Translations under genes and position numbers: made by a program
DNA from: an uncultured Methanomicrobiales archaeon
GTDB lineage: Archaea; Thermoplasmatota; Thermoplasmata; Methanomassiliicoccales; Methanomethylophilaceae
Direction of reading: 5' to 3'
Length of the DNA: 14,862 bases
Assembly: GCA_937892275.1 (NCBI GenBank)
Contig: CALAVG010000218.1
Location: 1 to 14,862, forward strand
In this document: positions 14,468 through 14,862 of the stretch, one piece after another
How positions within the stretch are numbered: position 1 is the first letter of the stretch
Layout of the letters: every line of letters begins with the position of its first letter
The notes under the pieces: generated by a model
Told to the model about the DNA's origin: nothing
Database searches by the model: none
Seen by the model: only the letters and a program-made list of their open reading frames with translations

Positions 14468-14862
14468 CTCTGATCACCTACCGATTTTCCGGTGAGCTCT
14501 ACGAAGACATCCTCCAGGGACGTCCTCCTCATGACGGCATCCTCCAGATGGTTGTCCGCGATGTACTGCTGCGCATCGGCCATGTGGGGGAAGTACCTGT
14601 ACACTGTCTTGTCTCCTTCCATGTTCTCGACGCACATCTTTCCTGTCCTGCCTATGAGTTCCCTGGGTGTGTCCATGGCTATGATCTTTCCGTGGTCGAT
14701 GATTCCGACCCTGTCGCAGAGGACCTGGGCCTCTTCGATGTAGTGAGTTGTAAGGATTATTGTGGTCCCGGTGGCGTTCAGCCTCTTCACCACATCCCAG
14801 AGGAGACGTCTCGCGTTGATGTCCAATCCCGTGGTGGGTTCATCTAAGAATAATACCTTGGG
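14464..14862 (-). CDS. ABC exporter ATPase, C-terminal part (cut by window end)
   Basis: Only the last 132 residues are in the window and the frame is open to its edge. It enters at PKVLFLDEPTTGLD, which is Walker B plus D-loop, and ITLTTHYIEE-type sequence (TTHYIEEAQ) gives the switch histidine. The regulatory-type C-terminus (DRVGIIDHGKIIAMDTPREL) and the following domain are usual for DrrA/CcmA-like exporter ATPases. Walker A and the signature lie outside. The product pairs with the ABC-2 permease encoded next to it. Confidence 0.9.
   Translation of the reverse strand, partial: PKVLFLDEPTTGLDINARRLLWDVVKRLNATGTTIILTTHYIEEAQVLCDRVGIIDHGKIIAMDTPRELIGRTGKMCVENMEGDKTVYRYFPHMADAQQYIADNHLEDAVMRRTSLEDVFVELTGKSVGDQR

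Overview
The window looks archaeal, most likely from the Thermoplasmata and plausibly a host-associated Methanomassiliicoccales methanogen. The grounds are TATA-box promoters placed so that several transcripts would be leaderless or nearly so, GGTGATC-type Shine-Dalgarno (SD) sites ahead of internal operon genes, a tRNA without encoded CCA, a compact SufC-SufB pair, and an iron-sulfur flavoprotein of the Isf type common in methanogens. Every protein gene whose end lies in the window (13 of 13) stops with TGA. That fits a lineage that avoids UAG because of pyrrolysine, but it does not prove it. The taxon is an inference; no marker gene is present.

Layout. Positions 1-621: a tRNA-Asp on the minus strand, then an AT-rich stretch with a degenerate 33-bp tandem repeat. 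622-1962: a DUF4143-type ATPase/nuclease whose frame is open except for one TGA exactly at the first glycine of its Walker A motif. 2011-2415: a small VOC-fold protein. 2462-2557: three palindromic sites at exact 41-bp spacing, directly ahead of a second, intact DUF4143-type ATPase (2591-3793). 3835-5762 (minus): sufC-sufB for Fe-S cluster assembly. 5891-7582: a third ATPase/nuclease of a different family (AAA-ATPase_like plus PD-(D/E)XK). 7740-8318 and 8320-9042: an Isf-like flavoprotein and a convergent unrecognised cysteine-containing protein. 9136-10098 (minus): an Rpn/PDDEXK_2-type nuclease. 10275-13693: a two-gene nitrogenase-like operon. 13694-14862 (minus): an ABC-2 exporter, cut by the window end.

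The most interesting locus is the nitrogenase-like operon. Its first gene fuses a complete NifH-like Fe protein to a NifD-like subunit, with an extra CxxCxxC motif at the junction. Its second gene, overlapping by ATGA, encodes a NifK-like partner. The D-like part keeps all three cluster-ligand cysteines and the K-like part keeps only one. This 3+1 arrangement is that of chlorophyllide a reductase (COR), not of a P-cluster nitrogenase. I therefore read it as a dedicated reductase of unknown substrate with the electron donor tethered to the catalytic subunit.

The second theme is that four PD-(D/E)XK-type genes from three families sit among housekeeping genes within 10 kb, two of them behind repeat arrays. 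This suggests a stretch that accumulates selfish or defence-like genes. The Suf genes and the flavoprotein supply or use Fe-S clusters, but nothing in the sequence ties them to the nitrogenase-like enzyme.
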